Assembly: GCF_019396345.1 (NCBI RefSeq) | Contig: NZ_JAHKRM010000004.1 | Location: 124,001 to 188,000 of the forward strand | From: Nonomuraea guangzhouensis | Lineage (GTDB): Bacteria; Actinomycetota; Actinomycetes; Streptosporangiales; Streptosporangiaceae | DNA length: 64,000 nt | Direction of reading: 5' to 3' | Part shown: piece by piece, positions 32,313-40,228 of the stretch | How positions within the stretch are numbered: position 1 is the first letter of the stretch | Layout: every line of letters begins with the position of its first letter | Notes under the pieces: model-generated | The model's input: the letters and a program-made list of their open reading frames with translations, nothing else | Told to the model about the DNA's origin: nothing | Database searches by the model: none | Program-made: the position numbers and the translations under genes

Positions 32313-34219
32313 CAGGGGAGCCGCCAGAGGTACGGGTCGCTGTCGGCCTGGCGGACGGCGTCACCGTCTGCCAAGCGGGCGGGGTCGGCGTCCGCCAAGC
32401 GGGCGATACCACTGTCTATCGAGCCGGCGGCGTCGGCGCCCGTCAACCGGACGGCATCGTTGTCCGTCCCCCGGGCGATGTCACCGTCCGCCAAGCGGGC
32501 AGCATCACCGTCCGCCAAGCGGGCGGTGAGGAGGCCGCGGGCCGGCTTGCCTGCCGAGGTGCGGGGCAGGGTGCCCATCGCGTACCAGCGGCGGGGCCGT
32601 TGCGCGGCGGCCAGGCCGCCGCGTGCCACGGCCTCGAGCGTGGCTCGCGGCGGCGGCGGCCCGGCGCCCACCTCGACGATGGCCGTGACCACCGCGCCCA
32701 GGTCCGGGTGCGGTGAGCCGACCACCACGACGTCGCCCACTCCGCGCACGCTCCTGAGCACCTCCTCGACGTCCTCCGGCACGACCGTGGCTCCGCCGGT
32801 CTGGATCGCGCCGTCTCCCCGGCCGCGCAACCGCAGAACCTCACCTGGCAGGTACGGCTCCGCCACGTCGCCGACGCTCATCCACCCGTCGCCGTCCACC
32901 CGCAGCGGGCCCGACGCTCCCGCCAGGTAGCCCTCGGCCAGCCAGGGCGAGCGCACCCACACCTCGCCGAGCGACTGGCCAGGGGGCGTCCTGACCTGTA
33001 GTTCGGCACCTGGAAAAGGGCGCAGCCCCGCGCCGTCCACGTCGACGGCCACGAAGGACAGCTCGGTCGCGCCATAGTAGGACACCACCCGTATCCCGGC
33101 GCCCACCGCCCGCTCCCGCAGCTCTGCGGGCAGTGCCGCCCCGCCGATCACGACGGTCCGCAGCGGAGCGCCCTCCGGCAGGGCGTCGAGTACGGTCGGC
33201 AGGCAGTGCGGCACCAGGTGCGCCACGGTCGCCTGGCCGAGCTGCGCGCCCAGGGACCCGGGCAACCAGCGGCCCGGCACCAAGGCTGTGGCACCAACGG
33301 CCAGCGCGTGCACGGCCGCGAAACCGTACAGGGACGAGCTCAAGGGCCCGGGCACCAGGACGACGTCGCCGGGCCCGATCCCGGCGAGCTCGCTCATCTG
33401 CGGGAACGACGCGGTCCAGGACGCGCGGGTGCGGACCACGGCCCGCGGCCGGCCGGTGCTCCCGGAGCTGAAGCACGCCCAGGCCCGATCCCCGGCCTCC
33501 GGCCGCGGCCACACCGCTGGCGCGGACGGCCGTACACCTCCCTCAGCGGGTGACACAAGGCCATCCACCCCAAGAGCAGCATCCCTCTCGCTGGAAGGGC
33601 GGCCATCGAGGCCCCCGAGGTGACCGGGGCGGTCGAGGTGATCGGGCTGACCCGGGCGCTCAAGGTGGCCGGGCTGACCTGGGCGGTCAAGGTGGCCGGG
33701 CTGATCCGGGCGCTCGAGGTGCCCGGGCTGACCCGGGCGGCCGAGGTGACCGGAGCGGTCGGGACGGTCGGAGCGGTCGGGACGGTCGGAGCGGTCGGGA
33801 CGGTCGGAGCGGTCGGGACGGTCGGAGCGGTCGGGACGGTCGGAGCGGTCGGGACGGTCGGAGCGGTCGGGACGGTCGGAGTGGTCCGGGTGGTCGAAAC
33901 CGTCCAGGTGGTCCAGGCCGTCCAGGTGGAGATCTGCTGGGATCGCAGCCCGTACGCGCTCGTCCCACGCCGGATCGCACAGCAGCGGCGTACCCCCCGC
34001 CAGATCCGTCGCCAGCGCGGCGGTGAGCTGGTCCGCCGGGTCGGCCAGGCTGATCGCGACCAGTGCGCCGCGGCCCATCCCCAGCGCGGCCAGGTGCGTC
34101 GCCGTGCCGCGGATCCGTCGGGCGAGCTCCGCGTAACTCAGCTCGCCCGCCGGACCGCACACCGCGAGGCGGTGCGGGTGGTCGTAAGCGTGTCGCAATA
34201 CCTGTACGGCGACCGGCAT
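32312..34219 (-). CDS. AMP-dependent acyl-CoA synthetase/ligase with internal tandem-repeat insert
   Basis: 635-aa adenylating enzyme activating a carboxylate as acyl-AMP and acyl-CoA. Core motifs: FSSGSTGRPRAVVRTRASW (phosphate loop), YYGATELSF, RGRGDGAIQTGGATVVPEDV, and catalytic Lys in LPRTSAGKPARG. Between the N-terminal subdomain (ending PADLHLD, about residue 99) and the phosphate loop lies an extra segment of about 110 residues made of DRPDRS hexapeptides and PGHLERPGQ nonapeptides. The C-terminal tail after the catalytic Lys consists of eight degenerate ARLADGDA octapeptides. Without repeats it has the normal family length. It follows bioY by 7 nt. Confidence 0.88.
   Translation of the reverse strand: MPVAVQVLRHAYDHPHRLAVCGPAGELSYAELARRIRGTATHLAALGMGRGALVAISLADPADQLTAALATDLAGGTPLLCDPAWDERVRAAIPADLHLDGLDHLDGFDHPDHSDRPDRSDRPDRSDRPDRSDRPDRSDRPDRSDRPDRSDRPDRSGHLGRPGQPGHLERPDQPGHLDRPGQPGHLERPGQPDHLDRPGHLGGLDGRPSSERDAALGVDGLVSPAEGGVRPSAPAVWPRPEAGDRAWACFSSGSTGRPRAVVRTRASWTASFPQMSELAGIGPGDVVLVPGPLSSSLYGFAAVHALAVGATALVPGRWLPGSLGAQLGQATVAHLVPHCLPTVLDALPEGAPLRTVVIGGAALPAELRERAVGAGIRVVSYYGATELSFVAVDVDGAGLRPFPGAELQVRTPPGQSLGEVWVRSPWLAEGYLAGASGPLRVDGDGWMSVGDVAEPYLPGEVLRLRGRGDGAIQTGGATVVPEDVEEVLRSVRGVGDVVVVGSPHPDLGAVVTAIVEVGAGPPPPRATLEAVARGGLAAAQRPRRWYAMGTLPRTSAGKPARGLLTARLADGDAARLADGDIARGTDNDAVRLTGADAAGSIDSGIARLADADPARLADGDAVRQADSDPYLWRLP
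32337..32530. repeat. 24-bp degenerate tandem repeat x8 (C-terminal tail of the ligase)
   Basis: Encodes octapeptides of the type ARLADGDA, ARLADGDI, ARGTDNDA, VRLTGADA, ending VRQADSDP. Units are in frame and older (more diverged) than the central array. Confidence 0.7.
33644..33751. repeat. 27-bp tandem repeat x4 inside the ligase gene
   Basis: Units begin GGGCTGACCCGGGCG and encode nonapeptides such as PGHLERPGQ on the minus strand. Copies at 33644, 33671, 33698 and 33725 differ by a few bases. Confidence 0.8.
33751..33876. repeat. 18-bp perfect tandem repeat x7 inside the ligase gene
   Basis: Seven identical copies of CGGAGCGGTCGGGACGGT (33751-33876) followed by degenerate units at 33877 and 33895. 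On the coding strand they give DRPDRS hexapeptides. Perfect identity implies recent slippage or unequal exchange. Confidence 0.92.
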
Positions 34220-34226
34220 GACCTGG

Positions 34227-34835
34227 TCAGCCCTCCTTGCCGGCGCGGAGCCGTTCGCGATGTACGGCCGGGACGGCGTCAGGGTATGCCCGTTGAGTCC
34301 CCCTCGTCACAATCGACGCCAGCACCGCCTTGATCAGGTCACCGGGCAGGAACTGGAGACTGAACACCGCCGCCTTGCCCAGCGAGACCCCGGTGACCAG
34401 CGCCTGCACCGGGATACCGGCCAGGTAGACCACCCCGATGCCGCCGACCGCACAGGCCACCACCAGCCGTACGACGCTCGGGTGATGACCGCCGCGTTCG
34501 ACGATCCAGCCGGTCACGGCCGCGCCGGGCAGCCAGCCGAGCAGGAAGCCGGCCGACGGCCCCACGAACACGCCCAGCCCCCCACGCCCGCCGGCCAGCA
34601 GCGGCAGGCCCGCGGCCACCAGCACGAGCAGGACGGCGACGGCCACGGCGGCCCGCCACGACCCCAGGATCGTGCCCGCCAGCATGACGCCGAACGTCTG
34701 CAGCGTGATCGGGACCGTGTTGCCGAAGACGTTCAGGCTGCCCGGCAGGCCGAGCGCGGCGATCAGCGCCGCGAAGACGGCGATCCGGGCGATGTCGCCG
34801 GTGGGGAACCCGTTCCCCAGGTTGAACTTGGACAT
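34227..34835 (-). CDS. bioY: Biotin ECF transporter S component
   Basis: 202-aa BioY family membrane protein with six helices. Signatures: NVFGNTVPITLQTFGVMLAG and GRGGLGVFVGPSAGFLLGWL, then a conserved FLPGDLIKA. ATG 34835 follows GGAGGAGG; upstream in-frame Met at 34919 is not needed. It binds biotin in the membrane and pairs with BioM/BioN downstream. It heads the five-gene operon. Confidence 0.93.
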   Translation of the reverse strand: MSKFNLGNGFPTGDIARIAVFAALIAALGLPGSLNVFGNTVPITLQTFGVMLAGTILGSWRAAVAVAVLLVLVAAGLPLLAGGRGGLGVFVGPSAGFLLGWLPGAAVTGWIVERGGHHPSVVRLVVACAVGGIGVVYLAGIPVQALVTGVSLGKAAVFSLQFLPGDLIKAVLASIVTRGTQRAYPDAVPAVHRERLRAGKEG

Positions 34836-34907
34836 GTCGCCTCCTCCACTCTTGTAGGTGCGCGGATCCGATCTCACACCACAACGTCGCAGGGCACGCA
34901 TGGAGGG

Positions 34908-34994
34908 ATGCCACAACAATCGCCCACGATAGATGTCGCACCCGGAGAGGCGGCATTTGAGTTGGGGTTTGCTCTGGCCAAGACGCCCGGCTGA
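34908..34994 (+). CDS. Possible 28-aa small protein
   Basis: GGAGGG lies immediately 5' of an ATG encoding MPQQSPTIDVAPGEAAFELG plus 8 residues. It is divergent from bioY and ends 15 bp before the pentapeptide-repeat gene. It resembles no known family; it may be a leader or the stub of a lost gene. Confidence 0.35.
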   Translation: MPQQSPTIDVAPGEAAFELGFALAKTPG

Positions 34995-35009
34995 TCAGAC
35001 CATCTGTCC

Positions 35010-35954
35010 ATGACGTGGTTCCGGTGGAGACGCGATGAACGGGCGACCGCTCCCCTGTCCCGGGCGGAATTCGACACGCTTCCGCCCAAGGAACGCGCTG
35101 AGCTGCACAGCGTGGCCCGAAACAGCCGACGCCAGTTCGTCGCCACCCTGCTGCAGGTCGCCACGACCATCGGTGTGCTGGGCGGACTGCTGCTGACCGC
35201 GCAGGGACTGGCTCAGACCGCGAAATCGATCGACGCCTCCCGCGAGGAGCTGCTGATCGCCAGGAAGGGCCTCGAGGTCGCCCAGAAGGGCCAGGTCACC
35301 GACCGATTCAGCAAGGCCGTCGAACAACTCGGCGGCAAGAGCATGGACGTGCGGATCGGCGGTGTCTACGCCCTGGACGGCATCGGCAGAGACGTCCCCG
35401 CCTACCGGCAGACCACCGTCGACGTGCTCGCCTCCTATGTCGTGGGGAACGGCCGTACGTCGACGAAGAAGCAGTTCGGGCAAGCGAGAGATGTTCAGAC
35501 CATGCTCACTGTGCTGGGCCGGGTCCGGCCGGTCGGTGCGAAGGACGGCTGGATCGACTTGTCACATGCCCGGCTCGGTGGCGCCACCCTGCAAGGCGCC
35601 TACCTGCCGCGCAACAGGATGTTCGGCACGGTTCTTGCCGAAGCCAATCTCATCGAAGCAGACCTGTCCGACAGCCTCATGCCCTTCGCCGACCTCTCCG
35701 AAGCTTTCCTGACGAAGGCGAACCTCGCGCGCACCAATTTCAATCTCGCCGACCTGTCCAAGGCCCGCATGGAGGACGCCGACCTGACCGGCACCATCTT
35801 TTTCGTCACGAACCTGAGGGGCGCCGACCTGAAGGGCGCCACCTTGAAGGACGCCGACTTCAGGCGCGCTGACCTCACCGGCGCCACAGGACTGCCGCCC
35901 ACCGCCCAACTCAAGAAGATCGTCCAATGGGACACCCACACGAAGTGGCCGTGA
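35010..35954 (+). CDS. Membrane-anchored pentapeptide-repeat protein
   Basis: 314-aa protein. A cytoplasmic N-terminal segment is followed by one transmembrane helix (ATLLQVATTIGVLGGLLLTA, residues about 45-65), a conserved linker (DRFSKAVEQLG, then VRIGGVYALDGIGRD), and about 20 pentapeptide repeats of the A(D/N)LXX type that form a right-handed quadrilateral beta-helix (ANLIEADLSDSLMPFADLSE and ADLTGTIF are examples). This architecture is frequent in actinomycetes; the role is unknown, possibly a scaffold. A strong hairpin follows. Confidence 0.88.
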   Translation: MTWFRWRRDERATAPLSRAEFDTLPPKERAELHSVARNSRRQFVATLLQVATTIGVLGGLLLTAQGLAQTAKSIDASREELLIARKGLEVAQKGQVTDRFSKAVEQLGGKSMDVRIGGVYALDGIGRDVPAYRQTTVDVLASYVVGNGRTSTKKQFGQARDVQTMLTVLGRVRPVGAKDGWIDLSHARLGGATLQGAYLPRNRMFGTVLAEANLIEADLSDSLMPFADLSEAFLTKANLARTNFNLADLSKARMEDADLTGTIFFVTNLRGADLKGATLKDADFRRADLTGATGLPPTAQLKKIVQWDTHTKWP

Positions 35955-36063
35955 CCAGCGGGATCAGCGCGAACACGGAAATCGGCAAGGCCATCGCCGA
36001 CAGAGTCCGGATCGATCCGCTCGGCGGCCTGATGGATACGGTGACCGAAAAAGTCGTCAAGCG

Positions 36064-36104
36064 TCGAACGCCCCTTCTCGCTTCGCGCGAGAAGGGGCGT
36101 TCGA
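36064..36104 (+). terminator. Strong hairpin terminator after the pentapeptide-repeat gene
   Basis: Perfect 18-bp stem TCGAACGCCCCTTCTCGC and its complement, with a 5-nt loop TTCGC. It also lies 3' of the convergent I36 gene, so it can be bidirectional. Confidence 0.88.
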
Positions 36105-36184
36105 TGATGTGCGGTCTTCATCGCATCACACTGACGAGCCCGGCGAATGGCCTCGCCGCTCCCTCGGAGGGAACGCCCGACTGG

Positions 36185-36541
36185 TCAGTCTCTCGATGTG
36201 CTGTGGGCGTCGAATCCAAGGTCATCGACACTGTCGTGTGGGCCGATGATCCAGCTTTCTCCGTCGCAGCTGCCACCTCTCCATGCCCGGTGCCGATAAT
36301 TCGTGTTGTTGATTATCGACCTGTAGGGAAAACCGTCGCCACTTGTGTTCCAGCAGGTACCGGTCGGCGCCGATGCGACGAACAGCGAACGCCCTTCGAA
36401 GTCGGTGTCGCTGTAGAAGCACAGCCTGGACCTCGGGCACGCATCGGCGGCGCTAGATTTTGCGTCTGCCATGGCAGGGCCGACAGAAAGGCCGATGAGT
36501 GCGATTGAAGTGATGCTGATGAATTTCACGTTGCGGAACAT
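36185..36541 (-). CDS. Secreted I36-type (peptidase inhibitor / crystallin-like) protein
   Basis: 118-aa exported protein, a relative of the protein at 13356-13706. Signal peptide FRNVKFISITSIALIGLSVG ends near AMADA. The mature part has CPRSRLCFYSDTDFEGRSLF and a C-terminal WIIGPHDSVDDLGFDAHS that parallels VRDLGLDSRSA of the other copy. Start ATG 36541 follows GAGAGGAAG. Likely a beta/gamma-crystallin-like metalloprotease inhibitor or a surface protein. Confidence 0.78.
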   Translation of the reverse strand: MFRNVKFISITSIALIGLSVGPAMADAKSSAADACPRSRLCFYSDTDFEGRSLFVASAPTGTCWNTSGDGFPYRSIINNTNYRHRAWRGGSCDGESWIIGPHDSVDDLGFDAHSTSRD

Positions 36542-36657
36542 TGTTCTTCCTCTCGTTTCGGGTAGGGACGCGCGCCCGAGGTTGCCGATTCTTTGCGTTC
36601 GAGTGAGGACGTGAGGACGCGGCCGCATGATCTTGCATAGGTGTTTCTCAGCCCCCG

Positions 36658-37149
36658 TTACCGCCACCACTGCTGGTTCCAGGGGCCGCAGTCCCACAAC
36701 TGGACCTTGCCGCCGTTACCGCCGGTGTTCGTGTCCGCGTCCAGACACCGCTGGAAACGCACGTTGTACACGGAGCCATCGTCACGGAGAACCCACTGCT
36801 GCTGGTTCCAGGGACCGCAGTCCCACAGCTGGACCTTGCCGCCGTTACCGCCGGTGTTCGTGTCCGCGTCCAGACACCGCTGGAAACGCATGTTGTAGAT
36901 GGAGCCGTCCGCCCGGACGTCCCAGTCCTGCTGGTTCCAGGGACCGCAGTCCCACAGCTGGACCTTGCCGCCATTGCCGCCGGTGTTCGTGTCCGCGTCC
37001 AGGCACCGCTGGAAACGCACGTTATGGAAGTGCCGCACCGACAGCGCCGACTTGGCGGCAGCGGGCTTCGCAGGCTGTGCCAACGCCGTACCGCTACCGG
37101 CGATGAGCAGCGCCAGCGTTGTGCTGAATACACGAGTTGTCAGCTTCAT
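36658..37149 (-). CDS. Secreted ricin-B-type lectin built of three near-identical repeats
   Basis: 163-aa exported protein. The signal peptide ends at ALAQPA. The mature chain is three ~43-residue blocks each reading VRFQRCLDADTNTGGNGGKV then QLWDCGPWNQQ and W. These are beta-trefoil (RICIN/CBM13) units with the QxW motif and a Cys pair (RCLD...WDCG), one per block. A whole trefoil needs three blocks, so this is a minimal single-domain lectin, presumably binding galactose- or xylan-type glycans. The blocks are almost identical in DNA, so they were amplified recently. Confidence 0.88.
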   Translation of the reverse strand: MKLTTRVFSTTLALLIAGSGTALAQPAKPAAAKSALSVRHFHNVRFQRCLDADTNTGGNGGKVQLWDCGPWNQQDWDVRADGSIYNMRFQRCLDADTNTGGNGGKVQLWDCGPWNQQQWVLRDDGSVYNVRFQRCLDADTNTGGNGGKVQLWDCGPWNQQWWR

Positions 37150-37405
37150 GCCATTTCCTTTGAACGGACCGATGGGAGTCGAATGACGTAATCCACATAT
37201 TGGTCCGAGCGAATCTCTCCACCCATCCCGATTGTTAGGGGTGGCGGATCGACGGCCGGGTGTTCGGCCGCACCGGCTAGGTCGCGCCAGTCAACCCCCT
37301 GCAGAGCGAGGGCCGCACGGCGCTTGCCCGCAACTCCGTGATTCCTCCACAACCAGTCCGAACTATCACTAAAGTGATCAAGTCAAAGATCAAGGAGGAA
37401 ACACC

Positions 37406-37930
37406 ATGAAGCAGACGACCGCCCTGCGGATCGGCCGTTCAGCGCTTGTGGTGGCGCTGGCGGGAGGTGTCGTGCCGGTCGCCGTCGCGCCCGCCGCGTT
37501 CGCCGCCCAGAAGGCGACGCTGGGGCCGTACGGGTACGGCAACCTGAAGCTCGGCATGACCGCCACGAAGGCCAAGGCGACCGGGCGAATCGTCCGCAAG
37601 TCAGTCGGAGACAACGCCAGGTGCACGGGCTGGGACCTCAAGGAGAGCCCGTACGGCGAATACCGGGTGGGGATGTACATCTCCAAGAAGCACGGCGTGG
37701 CCATGATCGTCGCGCCCACTGGCCTCAAGACGCCTCAGGGCATCGGCCTCGGCTCCAGCAGGGCGCAGCTGAAGGCCGCCTACCCCAATCTGCGGCGCGG
37801 TCCGGGTGGTTACCCCACCGCCGACGTGCCGGGCAAGAAGGCGTACTACATGTTCTATGTGTCGAACAGCAACAACAAGGTCGCGGGGATGAGCCTGGTT
37901 CTGGCCAAGCAGGACTGCGTCAGGTACTAG
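37406..37930 (+). CDS. Secreted protein of unknown function
   Basis: 174-aa exported protein. The signal peptide (SALVVALAGGVVPVAVAPAA) ends at AFAAQ. The mature domain contains LGPYGYGNLKLGMTATKAKA and GIGLGSSRAQLKAAYP, a pattern resembling the duplicated GxLxLGMs...A modules of small actinobacterial exported proteins. Two Cys (CTGWD and QDCVRY) may form a disulfide. AAGGAGGAAAC precedes ATG 37406. Followed by a hairpin. Confidence 0.8.
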   Translation: MKQTTALRIGRSALVVALAGGVVPVAVAPAAFAAQKATLGPYGYGNLKLGMTATKAKATGRIVRKSVGDNARCTGWDLKESPYGEYRVGMYISKKHGVAMIVAPTGLKTPQGIGLGSSRAQLKAAYPNLRRGPGGYPTADVPGKKAYYMFYVSNSNNKVAGMSLVLAKQDCVRY

Positions 37931-37940
37931 CGCATACGAA

Positions 37941-37980
37941 AGGCCCTGGAATCCGCCGCCCGGGGGAGCATCCAGGGCCT
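37941..37980. terminator. Hairpin between convergent genes
   Basis: AGGCCCTGGA and TCCAGGGCCT form a perfect 10-bp stem with a 20-nt loop (itself GC-rich). It lies exactly between the secreted-protein stop (37930) and the racemase stop (37980). Confidence 0.72.
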
Positions 37981-38702
37981 CAGCCACCCCCTCCGCGCCA
38001 GGTGGGCAGAGGCCGGTGGCCGGTGGCGACCTCGTAGGCGGCGACGGCCATGAGGCGGGTCGAGTCGAGCGTCGGCAGCGGCGACACCTCGGGGGTCACC
38101 AGGAGCGGGATCTCGGTGCAGACGAGCGCGACGGCGTCACAGCCCCTGTCCGCCAGCCGCGCGATGACACGGACGTACTCCTGCCGCGACTCCTCGGTGA
38201 ACACGCCGTTCACCAGCTCATCGAAGATGATCTTGTTGATGATCCGCCGGTCGTCCGCCTCCGGCACCTCGGCCGCGATCCCGCGCGCGGCTAGCGCCCG
38301 CGGATAAAGCCCGCTGCCCATCGTGTACGACGTACCGAGCACAGCGATCTTCGTCCGCCCGTCGCGAACTGCCTGGTCGGCGACCACCTCGGCGATGTGC
38401 AGGCCCGGCAGGGCGAGATCCTCGCCGGGCCGTTCGAGCGCCAGATGGGCGGTGTTGTCCGGGCAGGCGAAGAAGTCGGCCCCGGCGCGCGCGAGGCGCT
38501 CGACGCTGACGGCCAGTGTGGCCCTGATCGAGTCGTGGTCACCCGCGTCCCAGGCGGGCATGCTGTAGCCGAAGGCGATGTAGTCGAGGGTCACGTCGGG
38601 ATACTCGTGCCGGCCCACCCGGCGGAAACCCTCCTGGCAGTAGGCCAGGAAACACAGGGCCGCGCCTTCGGTGCTGTGGGCGAGAATGCCGAGATGCCGC
38701 AT
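37980..38702 (-). CDS. Aspartate/glutamate racemase family protein
   Basis: 240-aa two-Cys racemase. FFACPDNTAHLAL carries the first catalytic Cys and VALVCTEIPLLV the second; the N-terminus RHLGILAHSTEGAALCF is the usual first strand. ATG 38702 has GAAGGAG upstream. It interconverts L- and D-amino acids such as aspartate, for peptidoglycan, signalling or natural products. It is divergent from the beta-propeller lectin gene. Confidence 0.88.
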   Translation of the reverse strand: MRHLGILAHSTEGAALCFLAYCQEGFRRVGRHEYPDVTLDYIAFGYSMPAWDAGDHDSIRATLAVSVERLARAGADFFACPDNTAHLALERPGEDLALPGLHIAEVVADQAVRDGRTKIAVLGTSYTMGSGLYPRALAARGIAAEVPEADDRRIINKIIFDELVNGVFTEESRQEYVRVIARLADRGCDAVALVCTEIPLLVTPEVSPLPTLDSTRLMAVAAYEVATGHRPLPTWRGGGG

Positions 38703-38854
38703 GATGATCACTCCTTCGGCGACCGCCGTGGAGCGATTCGCGGGATCCGTGAAACTGGACGGCATTGGGCTGCAACCCGCTACTAATCGTTTATCGAGCC
38801 ACTGGCTATTGAATCTCCGCAACATTCGCGCTCAAGCAGCGAGAGGAAATAGTC

Positions 38855-40129
38855 ATGTTATCAAGCGAACAACGACCCGACGACCAGCCCGCGTTATCCG
38901 ACGACGGCAACGAAGGCAGACGATCCCCGGCGGACGTCGTCATACCGGAGCTCTCCCGCCGGGCCTTTCTGGGGACCAGCCTCGGAGCCATGGCGCTGAG
39001 CTCGCTGCCCTGGGCCGGCGCGCCCATCCCGCCGTCATGGCACTGGGCTGGTCGCGGCAACCCCGGCCCTGGGGTGACGTACGGGATCGGTGCGGTGGCG
39101 GTCGTCGACAGGAATGTCTCGCCGGCCTCCCGCCCCTTCGTATTCGTACGGGCGGAGGACAGTCATCTGTGGATTCTCTGGCAGAGGCCAGATGGCATCT
39201 TCGAATGGGTCGACCAAGGAGGAAAGGTCGACCGGCCGGTCGGCGTCATCGCTCTCGACGACAGGCCGGAGGGAAATCGACCTTACGCGTTCGTCATACG
39301 AGACCAACATCTCTGGGTGAGGTGGTGGAACGGTACAACGTGGCTCTGGTCCGACCAGGGGCAGCCGCCGGGCGTCAACCTTTTCCGAGGCCTCGGCGCG
39401 GTGACGGTCGCGCTGAAGCCGTCGATGAGTCCCGCGCCCTTCGCCGTCGTCATCGGCAGCGACGGCAATGCGTGGGTGAACTGGTGGAACGGGTCGTCCT
39501 GGCTCTGGCACAGCATGGGTACGCCCGGCGTTGTCGGGATCGGCTCCTCGATGGGAGTCCTCGCCGTCACGGACGAGAGGACCGGCGAGCAGAGCCTGCA
39601 GGTGTACGTGTGGGGCAGCGACGGGCAGTTGTGGCTCGGCGTCACGGACACGGTGTACTCACGGTGGACTGCTCTTGGCTCGCCCCCATACCCTTCGATT
39701 ATCGGTGGACCGGCCGGTGCGGCGATCATCAAGCGCGGCCCCGGGCAGCTCTCGCAAGCCTGCTGCTTCGTCCTGAGCGGAGGGACCAGCAACGTCTGGG
39801 TCTGTCAGGACGACTCCTGGCTCGATGTGGGTGCCCCGCTGAGTGACCATTACGCCCTTGCCAGCTTGGGTGCGATCAGCGTCCCGGACAGCACCAACGA
39901 CTCCCAATACGCGCTGGTCTTCGTGACCGACGGCAACAACTCCGTCTGGGCCTGCCGGTGGGACGGCGTCAAGGCGGTCTGGGAGGACCACGGGAATCCA
40001 ACCGGCCGTACCATCGACGCGGGCATTGGCATCTGCAACACCACCTATCCCTCGCCTGGAGGGCCTCCACTGCCCAATGCTTTCGTGCGAACCACCGACG
40101 GGCTCGTATACGAGAACTGGGAGCAGTAA
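38855..40129 (+). CDS. Tat-exported beta-propeller lectin-like protein
   Basis: 424-aa protein. The twin-arginine signal is ELSRRAFLGTSLGAMALSSL (residues about 32-51). The mature part is a chain of 45-60-residue blades, each with a pattern such as QHLWVRWWNGTTWLWSDQG, GNAWVNWWNGSSWLWHSMG or NSVWACRWDGVKAVWEDHG. This Trp-rich W-x(n)-W-x-D-x-G blade resembles PLL/tectonin-type seven-bladed lectins that bind fucose or O-methylated glycans. No catalytic residues are seen. Possible roles are glycan binding on rivals, predators or the cell's own wall. Confidence 0.75.
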   Translation: MLSSEQRPDDQPALSDDGNEGRRSPADVVIPELSRRAFLGTSLGAMALSSLPWAGAPIPPSWHWAGRGNPGPGVTYGIGAVAVVDRNVSPASRPFVFVRAEDSHLWILWQRPDGIFEWVDQGGKVDRPVGVIALDDRPEGNRPYAFVIRDQHLWVRWWNGTTWLWSDQGQPPGVNLFRGLGAVTVALKPSMSPAPFAVVIGSDGNAWVNWWNGSSWLWHSMGTPGVVGIGSSMGVLAVTDERTGEQSLQVYVWGSDGQLWLGVTDTVYSRWTALGSPPYPSIIGGPAGAAIIKRGPGQLSQACCFVLSGGTSNVWVCQDDSWLDVGAPLSDHYALASLGAISVPDSTNDSQYALVFVTDGNNSVWACRWDGVKAVWEDHGNPTGRTIDAGIGICNTTYPSPGGPPLPNAFVRTTDGLVYENWEQ

Positions 40130-40228
40130 GCCCGGGCATCGTCCAGCGTCGGCGCGCCTCCCGCGGCCGCTCGTGCTGAGCGGGGCGGCGGCCCTGTCAG
40201 CGAACTCCGCCGGGGCCCAGCAACCCGA

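Noticed and set aside
33751..33894. CRISPR-like array
   Set aside because: Units are direct 18-bp tandem repeats with no spacers, lie in frame inside a gene, and no cas genes are present.
31152..34835. Biosynthetic gene cluster or polyketide-type locus based on ligase plus thiolase
   Set aside because: No carrier protein, ketosynthase set or tailoring genes. The neighbours are an ECF transporter, which fits vitamin metabolism better.
35943..36060. Coding extension after the pentapeptide-repeat gene
   Set aside because: A plus-strand frame runs on but has no ribosome site, no domain, and leads straight into the strong hairpin at 36064.
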